Positions 51,485-62,323 of a stretch of 64,000 nucleotides of DNA are shown in pieces. Source of the stretch: Morchella semilibera (taxonomy: Eukaryota > Ascomycota > Pezizomycetes > Pezizales > Morchellaceae); assembly GCA_009192285.1 (NCBI GenBank), contig WBVU01000019.1, positions 682,001 through 746,000 of the forward strand. The letters run 5' to 3'. Each line of letters begins with the position of its first letter. Position 1 is the first letter of the stretch. The translations under genes were made by a program, and so were the position numbers. The notes under the pieces were generated by a model, which was not told the origin of the DNA, searched no databases, and saw only the letters and a program-made list of their open reading frames with translations.

Positions 51485-54394
51485 ATGAAGTTCAAAATAG
51501 AGTTCGTGCTACCCTTCCCTCTGGTTAAAAGTTAAGTTAATGACTCCTACCAGTGAGCTCGAAGTTATCTTCCCTTATCCCCGGATTTATCCAGGTGATT
51601 CTTTCAACTTCCATATAGTGCTCCAGCTTCGCTAACTCTCAGAAGAGCAATTTGCGTACGTTGTGCGACCGCTATCGCCCGCCTCAGTGCGAGACAAGTT
51701 TACTAACGGTTATACCCATGGAGTTATATGACAGATCTGAAACGTAATTTACCCCAGCCTCAACTAAAGCTAGCCAAACTAATATCTTCCACAGGAACTC
51801 TTGATGCCGGTGGACACTGTGTTCTTGAGATGCCTTCGGGCACAGGGAAAACGGTGTCTTTGCTGTCGTTGATTGTTGCATACCAGCAATCATTTTCCGA
51901 ACCTCGCAAGCTTATCTACTGCTCTCGTACTATGTCTGAGATAGAAAAGGCACTGGCTGAGCTTAAATCTTTGATGGCATACAGAGCCAAAGAGATTGGT
52001 TATATTGAAGAATTTAGAGCACTTGGCTTGACAAGCAGGAAAAACCTGTGTTTACACCCTACCGTGAAAAGAGAAAAGAGTGGAAATGTAGTCGATGCGA
52101 GATGTCGAAGTCTTACAGCTGGATTTGTGAAGGCAAAGAAAGAACGTGGTGAAGATGTGGAGGTTTGTATTTACCATGATGTAGGTCCCACAGTTAAGCT
52201 TAAGCCGATGGCAAATATTGCTGGGTGCTGATAGCCCCTCGCCAGAATCTGGATCTATTAGAACCGCGTAATCTAGTACCACCAGGTGTCTACACGATTG
52301 ATGGCCTATTGAGGTACGGGGAAAAGCACACCCAATGTCCGTACTTCTCTGCTAGAAGGATGGTATATCAGTCTCGAGCACTATATGACATAATTCTGAA
52401 TGCTAATGTGAATTAGATGCCATTCTGCAATGTCATCATTTATTCATACCATTATTTATTAGACCCAAAGATCTCAGAAAGAGTATCCAAGGAGCTTTCG
52501 AAAGACTGTATAGTTGTCTTTGATGAGGCACACAATATTGGTAAACAAAATTTCTATCGTGATGTAGTAGTGTTTATCTAATTTAACAAATGCCTGATCA
52601 AAATCAGATAATGTGTGCATCGAGTCCTTGAGCATCGACCTAACAGAGGATTCGCTCCGAAGAGCCGCCCGAGGTGCACAAAACTTAGAGAAAAAGATAG
52701 GGGAAATGAAATCAAGTGATGCAGCGAAGCTACAGAGTGAATACCAGAAGCTTGTAGATGGGCTGAGGGATGTCGACGAAGGGAGGGAAGAAGATTCGTT
52801 TATGGCTAATCCAGTCCTTCCCGATGATTTATTGAAAGAAGCCGTGCCTGGGAATATTCGAAGGGCGGAACATTTCGTATCGTTTCTCAAGCGCTTTGTA
52901 GAGTACCTAAAAGTATCTCCCCTTATATTCTCGATAATTAGTACTTAGCTGATATCCTTTAGACACGGATGAAGGTTACAAACACGATCTCTGAGACCCC
53001 TGCCTCGTTTTTACAGCATCTAAAAGACTTAACTTTCATTGAAAGAAAACCACTAAGGTTTGTGTTGAACCTCGATATTGTTGGGTTGTCTAACATAACC
53101 AGGTTTTGCGCTGAACGCCTGACTTCTCTTGTGAGGACACTTGAGCTTGCAAATATTGAAGACTACCATCCCCTCCAAGAGGTTGCTACTTTCGCGACAT
53201 TAGTAGCCACTTACGAAAAAGGTTTCCTTCTCATTCTAGAGCCATACGACTTTGATGGTGCACAAGTGCCAAATCCTATACTACATTTGGCTTGTTTAGA
53301 TGCTTCAATTGCAATCAAGCCAGTCTTTGATCGTTTTTCCTCCGTTGTTATCACGTCAGGAACGATCTCCCCTCTGGAAATGTACCCCAAGATGCTTCAG
53401 TTCAACACCGTTGTTCAGGAATCATATGCGATGACCTTGGCAAGGAAGAGCTTTCTTCCAATGATCGTAACCAGGGGCAGTGATCAGGTCGCTATCAGTA
53501 GTAGATTTGAGATAAGAAACGACCCTAGTGTGGTGAGAAATTACGGGAGTTTATTAATTGAATTTTCAAAAATAACGCCAGATGGCATGGTGGTTTTCTT
53601 CCCAAGTTATCTCTACATGGAGAGCATAATTAGTATGTGGCAGGGAATGGTAGGTTAATTAGCAAGCATATGATATTCAAGTACCCAGCTAATTGATCTC
53701 AGGGGATCTTGGACGAGGTTTGGAAATACAAGTTGATCCTTGTCGAAACCCCAGATAGCCAAGAAACCAGCCTTGCTCTAGAGACTTATAGAACTGCCTG
53801 TTGTAATGGCAGGGGCGCTGTCATGTTGTGTGTTGCTCGTGGGAAGGTTTCGGAAGGTATCGATTTTGACCATCATTATGGCCGCACCGTGATCTGCATA
53901 GGTATTTATCCTTTTATTACAAGATTTCGAGTTAGTGAACCATTTCTCCGATTCTCATTATCGTCTCTGCAGGTGTACCATTTCAGTATACCGAGTCAAG
54001 GATACTGAAAGCCAGGTTGGAGTTCTTAAGAGAAAACTATCACATCAAGGAGAATGACTTCCTATCCTTTGACGCTATGCGGCACGCAGCGCAGTGCTTG
54101 GGCCGTGTACTCCGTGGTAAGGATGACTATGGGATTATGGTACTAGCCGATAAAAGGTTTGCTCGAAAACGAGGCCAGTTACCAAAATGGATAAACAATG
54201 CGGTGCTTGAATCTGATACGAACTTATCCACTGATATGGCTGTTGCTGTTGCCAAGAAGTTTTTGAGGACAATGGCTCAACCTTTCACTGCTAGGGATCA
54301 GGATGGGATATCTACGTGGAGTATTGTGGATTTGGAAAATCACAAGAGAAAACTTCTTGAGGAAGATCCCTCCGGCCCCATGGTAGTGGATTGA
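51485..54394 (+). CDS. RAD3: TFIIH/XPD 5'-3' DNA helicase Rad3 (ERCC2)
   Basis: Fe-S helicase of TFIIH that opens DNA in nucleotide-excision repair and bridges to the CAK module. I rebuild 12 exons: 51485-51501, 51554-51594, 51646-51655, 51724-51743, 51795-52180, 52246-52362, 52417-52540, 52608-52912, 52963-53057, 53103-53649, 53703-53901 and 53973-54394, giving 760 residues (human XPD also 760). Motif I is EMPSGTGKT; Fe-S cysteines occur in NLCLHP, DARC, QCPYF and MPFCN; motif II is DEAHN; motif VI lies in [16 protein letters not shown]. Exon 3 is only 10 nt, and the intron after it has a perfect TACTAAC branch site. The intron at 53058-53102 is in frame without stops, so unspliced readers would retain 15 extra residues. 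Confidence 0.95.
51646..51655 (+). other. 10-nt microexon of RAD3
   Basis: Supplies AGCAATTTGC, which restores the conserved EQFAY of the Rad3 N-terminus between CTCAGAAG and GTACGT. Confidence 0.75.
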
Positions 54395-55260
54395 GAGGTC
54401 GATTATTTGCGCAGAACATAGACACAACAATACTTGATGTAGCGATTTCTCCGAATCTCTTTTTGAAAGATTTCCACTTTGCTTTTTCTGGGGGGCGAGA
54501 GTGATCAATCGAGATCGCTTAGTCCAACATCCCATTTTTTAAAAAAAACTGGACCATAACCGTTTTATATACCGGCAGGACAGGATATCTATTGTCCTTG
54601 CACTCCAAACTTAGTATTGTAATCATGAGAGTGGTATTCTAATGTTCAGAATTGCAAAGGAATGAAGATTATCTTGATAGTTGATTAGTCTGGGTACCAA
54701 TTCCCCATCCGATAAACAGTTCATTTTGACCCGCCAAACACAATGAAACTGCGGGAAGTCCAGCTTCCCGTTAGTTATATGCCCTAGGTAAACTTCAGAT
54801 CGGTTCACTTTAGAGGGGTAATTGTGCCAGGAGTCATCAATGTTGGCTACACATATCACCACCGCCGCCCGTTCTTTCAGTGCTTATACAAGGCTCTGGG
54901 ATAAAGTGAGTGAACTAAATGTGGTGTTGACAGGTGAGGATCCGTTCACTTACAGTATCTCAGAGCCTTGTACCTACAAAGTATATGTACGGGTGATTAT
55001 ATTCACCTGACACTTCATTTAGGGCCTGTTCGGTTGACGCGAGAGTCTGAGTATATGAATCGTCCCTTCGCGCAATCCATAACCTGAAAGAGTGATACAT
55101 AGAACTACATCTACATATACTATCAGCAAGCAAATGAGTTATATGAACGAGTTCAAGAAATGTGTAGACATGGACTTAGCGTCTATCCAGTAGTGGGGTT
55201 GAGTGTTTGGGTCGAATATCCCCGCCCGGTCTAATTACACCATCTTTTAAGTGTTCTCAT
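54395..55260. other. Convergent spacer RAD3-MIC12
   Basis: No protein family recognised; a 62-codon plus frame at 54822-55010 has no conserved features. Confidence 0.45.
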
Positions 55261-55661
55261 TCACTTTTTGATTGATCCGACAATATTCACGGCTGTTTCT
55301 TCAAACCGCTCTCTAGCCTTAACTAAGTCCCAATCTTGAACCCATCTGACCATTGATTCAACCTCCCAGTTCCAAGTATCTTTAAGGGTTTCGGCAAGAC
55401 TTAGTCTCTTGATTCTCGAATCAGGAAGCCTTGGCACCTGAGCAGGTGAAAGAAGAGAATCTGAGAGTTTTCGGGAGGAGCGGAGGGACTGTGAAATGTG
55501 TGTTCGGTGGTTCCGGAAATGCTCGAGACTCAGGTATGCAATCGAACCTGTTAAAATAGTACCACCGAGCTGAATGAGAAAACACATGCCTGAATTAGAA
55601 ATTTGTTTTAAAATTGATCAGAAGGGTGTTTATCACTTACAAAGCCAAATATTTTGCCCAT
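55261..55661 (-). CDS. MIC12: MICOS complex subunit Mic12 (Aim5)-like
   Basis: Mic12 links the Mic10 and Mic60 parts of MICOS at crista junctions of the mitochondrial inner membrane. Exons 55641-55661 and 55261-55569 (minus), 109 residues. Start MGKIFGFLGGTILTGSIAYL includes one membrane segment (residues 8-25). The family signature is LAETLKDTWNWEVESMVRWV, then QDWDLVKARERFE. Short ORF whose 7-codon first exon was found from the conserved N-terminus. Confidence 0.82.
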
Positions 55662-55863
55662 TTTGAGTTTTGTTAGTGTCTTGTTCGAATATCCAGGTTC
55701 TTCTTTGATGAGGTTAAGAAGAAGGAATGCGACAAGATACCCTCCGTAGGCGTAGCACTAATCACTACCAAACAAAATTCGGACACCTAGGCTCTCGAAT
55801 GACAACCTTAACAATTCTACCTAAAACACTATATTGAGTAATACGGCCACACCTACATTCACA
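55662..55863. promoter_or_regulatory. Shared 202-bp divergent promoter region MIC12/MRPL8
   Basis: Separates the start codons of two nuclear genes for mitochondrial proteins; no clear core element is seen. Confidence 0.45.
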
Positions 55864-56444
55864 ATGGCCAAATACACTATGCAGCGCAGACTCAACCGGT
55901 CATCGGCCCACCGGGCTGCTCTACTGCGAAACCTCGTAACTTCTCTTTTCGAGCACGAATCAATTTCAACAACTTGGCCGAAGGCGAAGGAGGCCCAAAG
56001 GTTGGCTGAGAAGTGCGTGACTTGGGCTAAAAAGGGCACAGAAGCCGCTAAAATTCAAGCGGGTGGCATCCTCTACGTATGAAGAAATAATCTTGGTATT
56101 CAATTCCATTTTACTAATGCATTTGGTCCGCGCAGAAACGGGAATTGATCCCGAAACTATTTGGTCCTATCGCCGAAAGATATAAGGAGCGTTCTGGAGG
56201 GTACACTCGTATCCTGAGGATAGAACCCCTTGCGACTGACCAGGCACCCTCTGCCATCCTCGAGCTGGTCGACGGGACCAGAGACATGCGGTTTGCCATG
56301 ACAGCAGCTACCATCGCGAGGTGCTCTTTGGAGGATAAGGAGCTTAATGAGATTACTCTTAAGAATATTAAAAAGGTTACACGGTTTAGAAAGGACGGAG
56401 AAAATAAGTTGAGCGAAATGGTGGAAAAGCTTAGCAGGCGCTAA
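55864..56444 (+). CDS. MRPL8: Mitochondrial large-subunit ribosomal protein bL17m (Mrpl8)
   Basis: Homologue of bacterial L17, in the mitoribosome large subunit. Exons 55864-56076 and 56136-56444; the intron contains TACTAAT. 173 residues. Conserved L17 parts: [23 protein letters not shown]-like [14 protein letters not shown], and [20 protein letters not shown] then ELVD. The fungal C-terminal extension follows. ATG 55864 is the first in-frame ATG, next to the conserved start of the L17 fold. Confidence 0.93.
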
Positions 56445-56928
56445 CGGGCGGCATGAGTAGGGAATAAAAATCACTACATGTATATTACCCATCTATTCCA
56501 CTTCCCCGTATGTGCCTGCCAATAACCTTTATATAGCCCAAAGGCTCAAAAATACCACTACATCATGCGAAATCACTCGATGTAAGATTTTTGTGGTATG
56601 GAAGGAGTCACTCGTTTATTAAGAGCATTGGGACTCTGGAAAGATTGGATGAATACAGTGGATAATTGAATCAAGCCTAAAATGCCACGTAGGAGCTGTG
56701 ATTGGTAAGCTCGTGGTGGTGGTGCCCGAATCTCGTGTAGCCTCTCTATACGACATTCTCTAATAAGTACTGGTCAGCATGATAGGTGATGGATATTCTA
56801 TTAATCTAGTTGGAAAAGAAAGAGGGGGGGGGGGAAGGATATAATAATTTTTTTCTTTTTCTTTTTTCAAATCAAATATAATGCGCAATCTTTCTATTGA
56901 AAAACTCAATCTCAACGGAACACATAGT
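56445..56928. other. Convergent spacer MRPL8-CBC2
   Basis: Contains TACATGTA at 56475-56482 and a C/T-rich poly-purine stretch (about 56815-56875). No gene seen. Confidence 0.45.
56475..56482. promoter_or_regulatory. TACATGTA palindrome 3' of MRPL8
   Basis: 31 bp after the MRPL8 stop. Confidence 0.35.
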
Positions 56929-57626
56929 CTAGTTTGACCCCTTAGCAAAAGAAGCGGGACGCTGTTCCCTACCACCATGACCGCCTCTCCCAGGATCGTA
57001 ATCCTCCCGATAGTAATCACGAACCTGCCCACCGGTCGGCCCTATGTATTGGAAAAGGTATTAGCAGTATCTATGAAAGGAGGGTAGGGTTCCTACCTCG
57101 GCCGTATTGTCTACCCTCCTTAAATCCAGGATCAAGATCAGTCCTGATGATACGCTCATCAAGCTTAGTCCCGCCAATATACTTCATAGCATCCAGTGTA
57201 TCCTCATGAGTATAGTACTCGACAAAACAGAACCCGCAGGGGGTTTTGCTGAATCTATCTAACCCCATAACTAGGCGTTTGATCTCTCCGCATTTCGAAA
57301 AAAGCTCGTGAATTTGTTCTTCGGTTGTATAAAATGATCTTTTCTTTTGGAAGCTAACTGTCAGCTCCACCCCCCCCATGACTGGCAATTGTTTATTATG
57401 AAGTGTGACCTGACTGACAAATTTCCAACGTATAATGTTGTAGCACCAGCCAAAGGATCTTCCTTTGGCGAATCGTCGCGCCGTTGCCGTTTATGCTAAG
57501 GTCGAACATGTCAGATATAATCAGGATAAGATTAAGAGTAGAGAGTTGTAGATGTACCTCGCGCTTTTCGAAATAAGTTGAAGGGGCGTCCAGTCGTTGA
57601 ACAGTCGATATTACATAGGGCGCCAT
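56929..57626 (-). CDS. CBC2: Nuclear cap-binding complex small subunit (Cbp20/Cbc2)
   Basis: Binds the m7G cap of nascent Pol II transcripts together with Cbp80. Four exons (minus): 57558-57626, 57419-57495, 57097-57338 and 56929-57041, 166 residues. Sequence starts [20 protein letters not shown], with basic [15 protein letters not shown] before RRM RNP2 LYVGNL. Then [23 protein letters not shown]1 CGFCFVEY, and the cap-contact C-terminus [20 protein letters not shown] and [17 protein letters not shown]. The exon 2/3 join was chosen to give [10 protein letters not shown]; a neighbouring donor (TCA|GTCAGG) is less likely. Confidence 0.94.
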
Positions 57627-57773
57627 AATCACGGCCAGTTTTAGCCTTAGTTACAAAACGCGAGATGATGTCGCGTAAGAGCTTTGCTGGTAAGTCATTC
57701 AATGATGGACCAGAGTTACCCTGCCTTGAGCATTAAGTTCTGGGGAAAAATCTTGCACCCAATTCAATGCTCA

Positions 57774-60286
57774 ATGAAACCAGCAATTATGACAACCATA
57801 AGCAAAAAAAAGAGGGCGACGCCGTTTGAGACAGGTTCGTCGCGGAAACGTCTCAGAAAATCTACTACTAGTGATGCCTCCGCCCCTATTGACGAGTTAG
57901 GTTGGCGCGAAGTTCCCATGCCAGATCGCTTGGATGATGTCGAAGGCTTCATGGGGATGGAGGAGGTTGAGGGTGTTGAGATTATTCGGAGGGTTGATGG
58001 CGGTTTGGAGTACAAGGTATGTTTGGGATCTCTGTCTAGGAGGAAAGAAATGCAACTTAGGTTTCTTAAGGTCACAAACGGATCAAGGAACAATGCGAAG
58101 AAGAGAAGAACTGCAGTGACACCAACAAGCACAAAAAGCGATAGGGTCAATGATATGGAAAATGGGATAGAAGAAGAATGGGAAGGTATTGAGGAGGAGG
58201 TCGGCGGGGGTAGGTATAAAAATTCAATACTCAAAAAGCGGAAGGGGAAGAAGAAAAAGGCAATCGGGGAAAGTACCAAAACAGAGGATTCCGTCAAGAA
58301 TCCGTTCGAATTATTAGCAGACGATGACGAAGATGGTATGAGATGTTAGCCCCTTCACTATGTGCTTCACCCTAATGAGTTTGCGCAGTATCTTTACCAG
58401 CGTGGAACCCACTAAACCTTTCAATACCGGTTCTTCGGGCTTTATCTCAAATGTCTTTTATATCGCCAACTCCCATACAATCGGCTGCTATACCGGAAAT
58501 CGTCGATGGGCATGATTTCATCGGGAAAGCTAGTACCGGATCCGGGAAAACTTTGGCCTTTGGGATTCCAATCATGGAGCATTACCTAAAAAAATACAGT
58601 ACTGAAGTTGATGGAGAGGTGAAAAAGTCAGCAAGATTGCCTATAGCTTTAGTACTTTCGCCCACAAGGGAGTTGGCACATCAACTTCACTCTCATCTAA
58701 CCTCTCTTGCCACTTTCATTCCACAGCTCAAGATCGTTTCCGTGACAGGCGGTTTATCTATACAAAAACAATTAAGGCAGCTAACCGAAAGTGGGGGCGC
58801 CGATGTAATCGTCGCTACTCCAGGCCGGTTATGGGAGGTTATTAGTGAAGGCCACGGTTGGATTAAGAAGTTGAAAAAGGGCTTGAAGTTTTTAGTTGTG
58901 GACGAGGCAGATAGATTACTGCAGGAGGGCCACTACAAGGAAATCATCGAAGTCCTTCATCTGCTTTCTAAACCTACTGAAATGTTTAATGAAGTAGAGA
59001 GTGAAGAAGACGAAGCAAGCAGTAGGATGGGATCACTGGACGAAAAAATTGCCAAGAACAACAGTAAGACTGGAAAGATTCGGAGCGTTGAACGTCAGAC
59101 ACTAGTGTTTTCAGCCACATTTCATAGGGGACTGCAACAGAAGCTAGCCGGAAATGGCTCCAAGAAGCTTGTTGGCGGAGACCTGATGGGTGAAAAGGAA
59201 AGTATGGAATACTTGCTCAAAAAGCTTCATTTCAGGGAAAAATCACCCAAATATGTGGACGTTAATCCAACTGGACAACTTGCTGAAAGGTTGAGCGAAG
59301 GAATCATTGAATGTGGGGCGATGGAAAAGGTATTGACACTATGTTTTACCACTGAGATACCACTATAAACGCCTCATAGTATTTCTAACGATTACTAGGA
59401 CCTCTACCTCTATTTTCTTCTTCTCCGGTACCCTTCGCGCACATTGATATTTACAAACTCGATATCGTCTGTAAAACGCCTTGCGCCATTTCTAGCTACG
59501 CTTCAGCTCCCAGCCTATCCACTTCATTCCGGAATGATTCAAAGAGCTCGTCTGAGATCACTTGAGCGATTTTCGTCGTCATCGAATCTAAATTCAATTC
59601 TCATTGCCACAGATGTGGCCGCTCGAGGTCTTGATATCAAAAATGTGGATATGGTTATCCACTATCACCTACCTCGTACCGCGGACATGTATGTCCACAG
59701 ATCAGGAAGAACGGCAAGAGGTATTGACGCTAGGGGTGTCAGTGTACTATTATGTTCCCCTGATGAGGTTCTAAGTGTGAGGAGACTTGTTGGAAAGGTT
59801 CATGAAAGCGATCCAACTGTTAAGAGTACTGGGCGCTATCTTATGAAGGGATTCAACGTCGACCGGAAGCTTGTAAACCGACTTAAACCACGGATTGACC
59901 TTGCGAAAAAAATTTCCGATAGCGGCATTGAAAAGCAGAAAAAGGGCCATGAAGATGGGTGGCTCAAAACGGCAGCCAATGAGTTGGGTGTTGACTATGA
60001 TAGCGAGGAGTTTAGTAAAAATGACAACGCGAGAAGAGGTCGCCAGGGGAGTAAAATAAAGAAGGGCAGTGCAGCTAGTGCAACTAAAGGGGACCTGGCC
60101 GCATGGAAAGCCCAGTTGAATGAGCTTCTGAAAAACAAGGTTAACAGTGGTTTCTCAGAACGCTACCTAACTAGCGGGTCTGTAAACCTTGCACACTCCC
60201 TATTTCAAGCACAACTTGGGGAAGGATCGCGCGATGGATTTTTAGGCTTGGAAGAGAGGTCGGCATTAGACGAGGTTGGTGGCTAG
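57774..60286 (+). CDS. MAK5: DEAD-box RNA helicase Mak5 (60S biogenesis)
   Basis: Nucleolar helicase of 60S subunit maturation (DDX24 relative). Exons 57774-58335, 58389-59329 and 59399-60286, 796 residues. The N-terminal Mak5 signature is WREVPMPDRLDDVEGFMGME. Core motifs: Q FISPTPIQSAAIP, I ASTGSGKT, Ia PTRELAHQ, Ib TPGR, II DEAD, III SAT, V TDVAARGLD and VI HRSGRTARG. A Lys-rich insert follows motif V region. Start could be ATG 57774 or 57789, or a small upstream exon (from about 57668) spliced at 57783; the sequence does not decide. Divergent from CBC2. Confidence 0.94.
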
Positions 60287-60485
60287 CCTAATATCTATTT
60301 CATTTGATAATAGTCGCAATTGTGTAAAACGTAGGGCTCTTTACCTTCGCATGCACGCAATCTTTATCTTAACTTCAGTTCTAATGTCCATATGTATTAG
60401 ACCGATGTATATTACAGTGAGCCTGAATATACGTAGTATTTGAGAAGCATAAACTGAAAACTTTAAGATAGCAAAATCAGAAGAA

Positions 60486-60493
60486 CTACATGT
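60486..60493. promoter_or_regulatory. TACATGTA palindrome between MAK5 and VMA6
   Basis: Extends to CTACATGTAG, in the 285-bp convergent gap. Confidence 0.4.
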
Positions 60494-60571
60494 AGTGTTA
60501 CATAAAGCACATCAAGCCCAAATTAACCCAGAACGCTGAAACAAAGGAACTATAGGCCTAGTATTCTTGTC

Positions 60572-61762
60572 TTAAAACACACTAATATAATTGCCAATCC
60601 TTTCCTTCTGGCTCTGAGCTATACATTCGGCAATCCAGGTTATGTTCCTTATTTCCTAAGAACGGGCTCATGTCAGCTGGTAATATAAATGCATGGGTTA
60701 AAATGGCGACAAACCTGCTCCCTCAACTTGACCCATGCAAAGACGACACTGTAGGTAAATTGTTGTGTAAACGCTGACTTCGCAACTTCCATTTCTTTTT
60801 GGTAAAATAAGTCCTCTAAGCTCTTTTGCTGCCCCCCTGCCATGCCGCTACCCTGTCCACCCATTCCTTGTTCAAAGAAAGCTTTATACTCCCCAACACC
60901 TTCAACTGCAGCTCTTACAGAATCTACATCATCTGCCTTGCTTAGCATGTATGTTCCCTCAGGATAAAGCTTCCCAAAACTTGGATATAGCTTCTTCCTG
61001 TCCTGTTTGCTCAATTCCGTCCCAAACGAGTTTAAAGTGATGTTAATCGCTCTGCGATCCGCCTCAAAACCCAAGATTTCACTCATAAGCTCACTTGTTG
61101 GAGTACCCGCAAGCCCTGGTTCGGTTATACAGAACTGATAAAAATCCTCTAGGTAGCTTTTGTAGAGGGTGTTTCTGATGATTTCAATGTTGAGTTCGTC
61201 AAGGTCTGCACTTGAGAGCGTATTTTTAAAGTAAGGCGCTAGCGGTGTCTCCACTAGAACTGAGTTGTATAGTTCCTCGACATTGGTTGCGACACAAAGC
61301 ACCGGCATGGTCTCGAAGACTCCAAGTGGATGGCAACGCTCAAGAAGCTCTCTGGTATCGCGTTCATGTAGTGTACCAGTGATCAAAAGGGCAACATTAT
61401 CAATCATGTACCCATATGTCAAGTAATCCATAAACTTCGCCAACGAGCCGACGGCTTGAGCCCGAATGTATCGGAACTCAGCAATCAACTTCTCGGTGGC
61501 TTTCGAGGCAATAACGGAGGTGGAAAGTGGTGATGGTACATTGGCAAGATAATCACCATACGCAGGTGCGAGCTGCAGTTTCAAATCTATCGGAGTATGT
61601 TAGCAGCTTGCAAAGTGTTGTATTAAGGTAGAGAGGCTTGCCATCCAACGTCTCGCATTGAGTTAGGTTGGCGTAGTTTTGGCTAGTAAGCAAACCATTA
61701 CGGTACCCACGAACGAGACCCTCGATATAACCGTTGTTAACATTGAAGAAAAGACCCTCCAT
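60572..61762 (-). CDS. VMA6: V-type ATPase subunit d (Vma6)
   Basis: V0 subunit coupling the rotor to the central stalk of the vacuolar proton pump. Three exons (minus): 61642-61762, 60715-61586 and 60572-60655, 358 residues (yeast about 345). Start [20 protein letters not shown], then [59 protein letters not shown] and last exon [14 protein letters not shown] ending NYISVF. Intron 1 begins GCAAGC instead of GT (a GC-AG intron): only that donor keeps the frame and the family sequence. Confidence 0.95.
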
Positions 61763-62323
61763 TGCAATCTTAGAAGCTAAAGACCTCTTATAGTTGAGTT
61801 ATTTGGGTTTACTTGACTGGTAGTTTCAAGGGGTTGACTGGTAAGGCTATTAGGAACGCTTGGGCAGTATGTTAACAGGTGTAGATGTTACCCGGCCTCA
61901 AAGCCGCTACATCCATTCAAGTGTTAGCAATTGTAATATGTAATTCGTGGCAACCAAACTGGCCTTAATTAGAGGCTCTACGCTGTATCCCTTTAATTTG
62001 CAAACTCTACCATGAATAGAGTATACCGGCGTTCGGTAAGCTTCCTAAGAGTAAACATAATAGAGCTCCTGGTAGCGTTTTCGAGAGGGCCCTTACTAAC
62101 CAGGTTCCTTTGCCCTCACAGTAAAGTATAAATATGAGTACAAAACAAACTACATATATGTATTATAATCCACCAGAACAGGCCGCTTGCATAGAATCAT
62201 CAATACATGTACCGCGCCAAAACCGCTACTCACATTGCAACTAATAAGATAAATAAAAGAAGGGCGTCAGATTATAAAGAGTAAGACGCAGAAAATTCTA
62301 TCGGAAATCTACTAATGGTACGA
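61763..62323. promoter_or_regulatory. Spacer: VMA6 promoter and SEC1 3' side
   Basis: No gene. Contains TACATGTA (62204) and a nearby TACATATATGTA palindrome (about 62153). Confidence 0.45.
62204..62211. promoter_or_regulatory. TACATGTA palindrome upstream of VMA6
   Basis: About 440 bp from the VMA6 start and 113 bp beyond the SEC1 stop. Confidence 0.35.

Noticed and set aside
54822-55010. 62-codon ORF after RAD3
   Set aside because: No family resemblance, and no support beyond an open frame.
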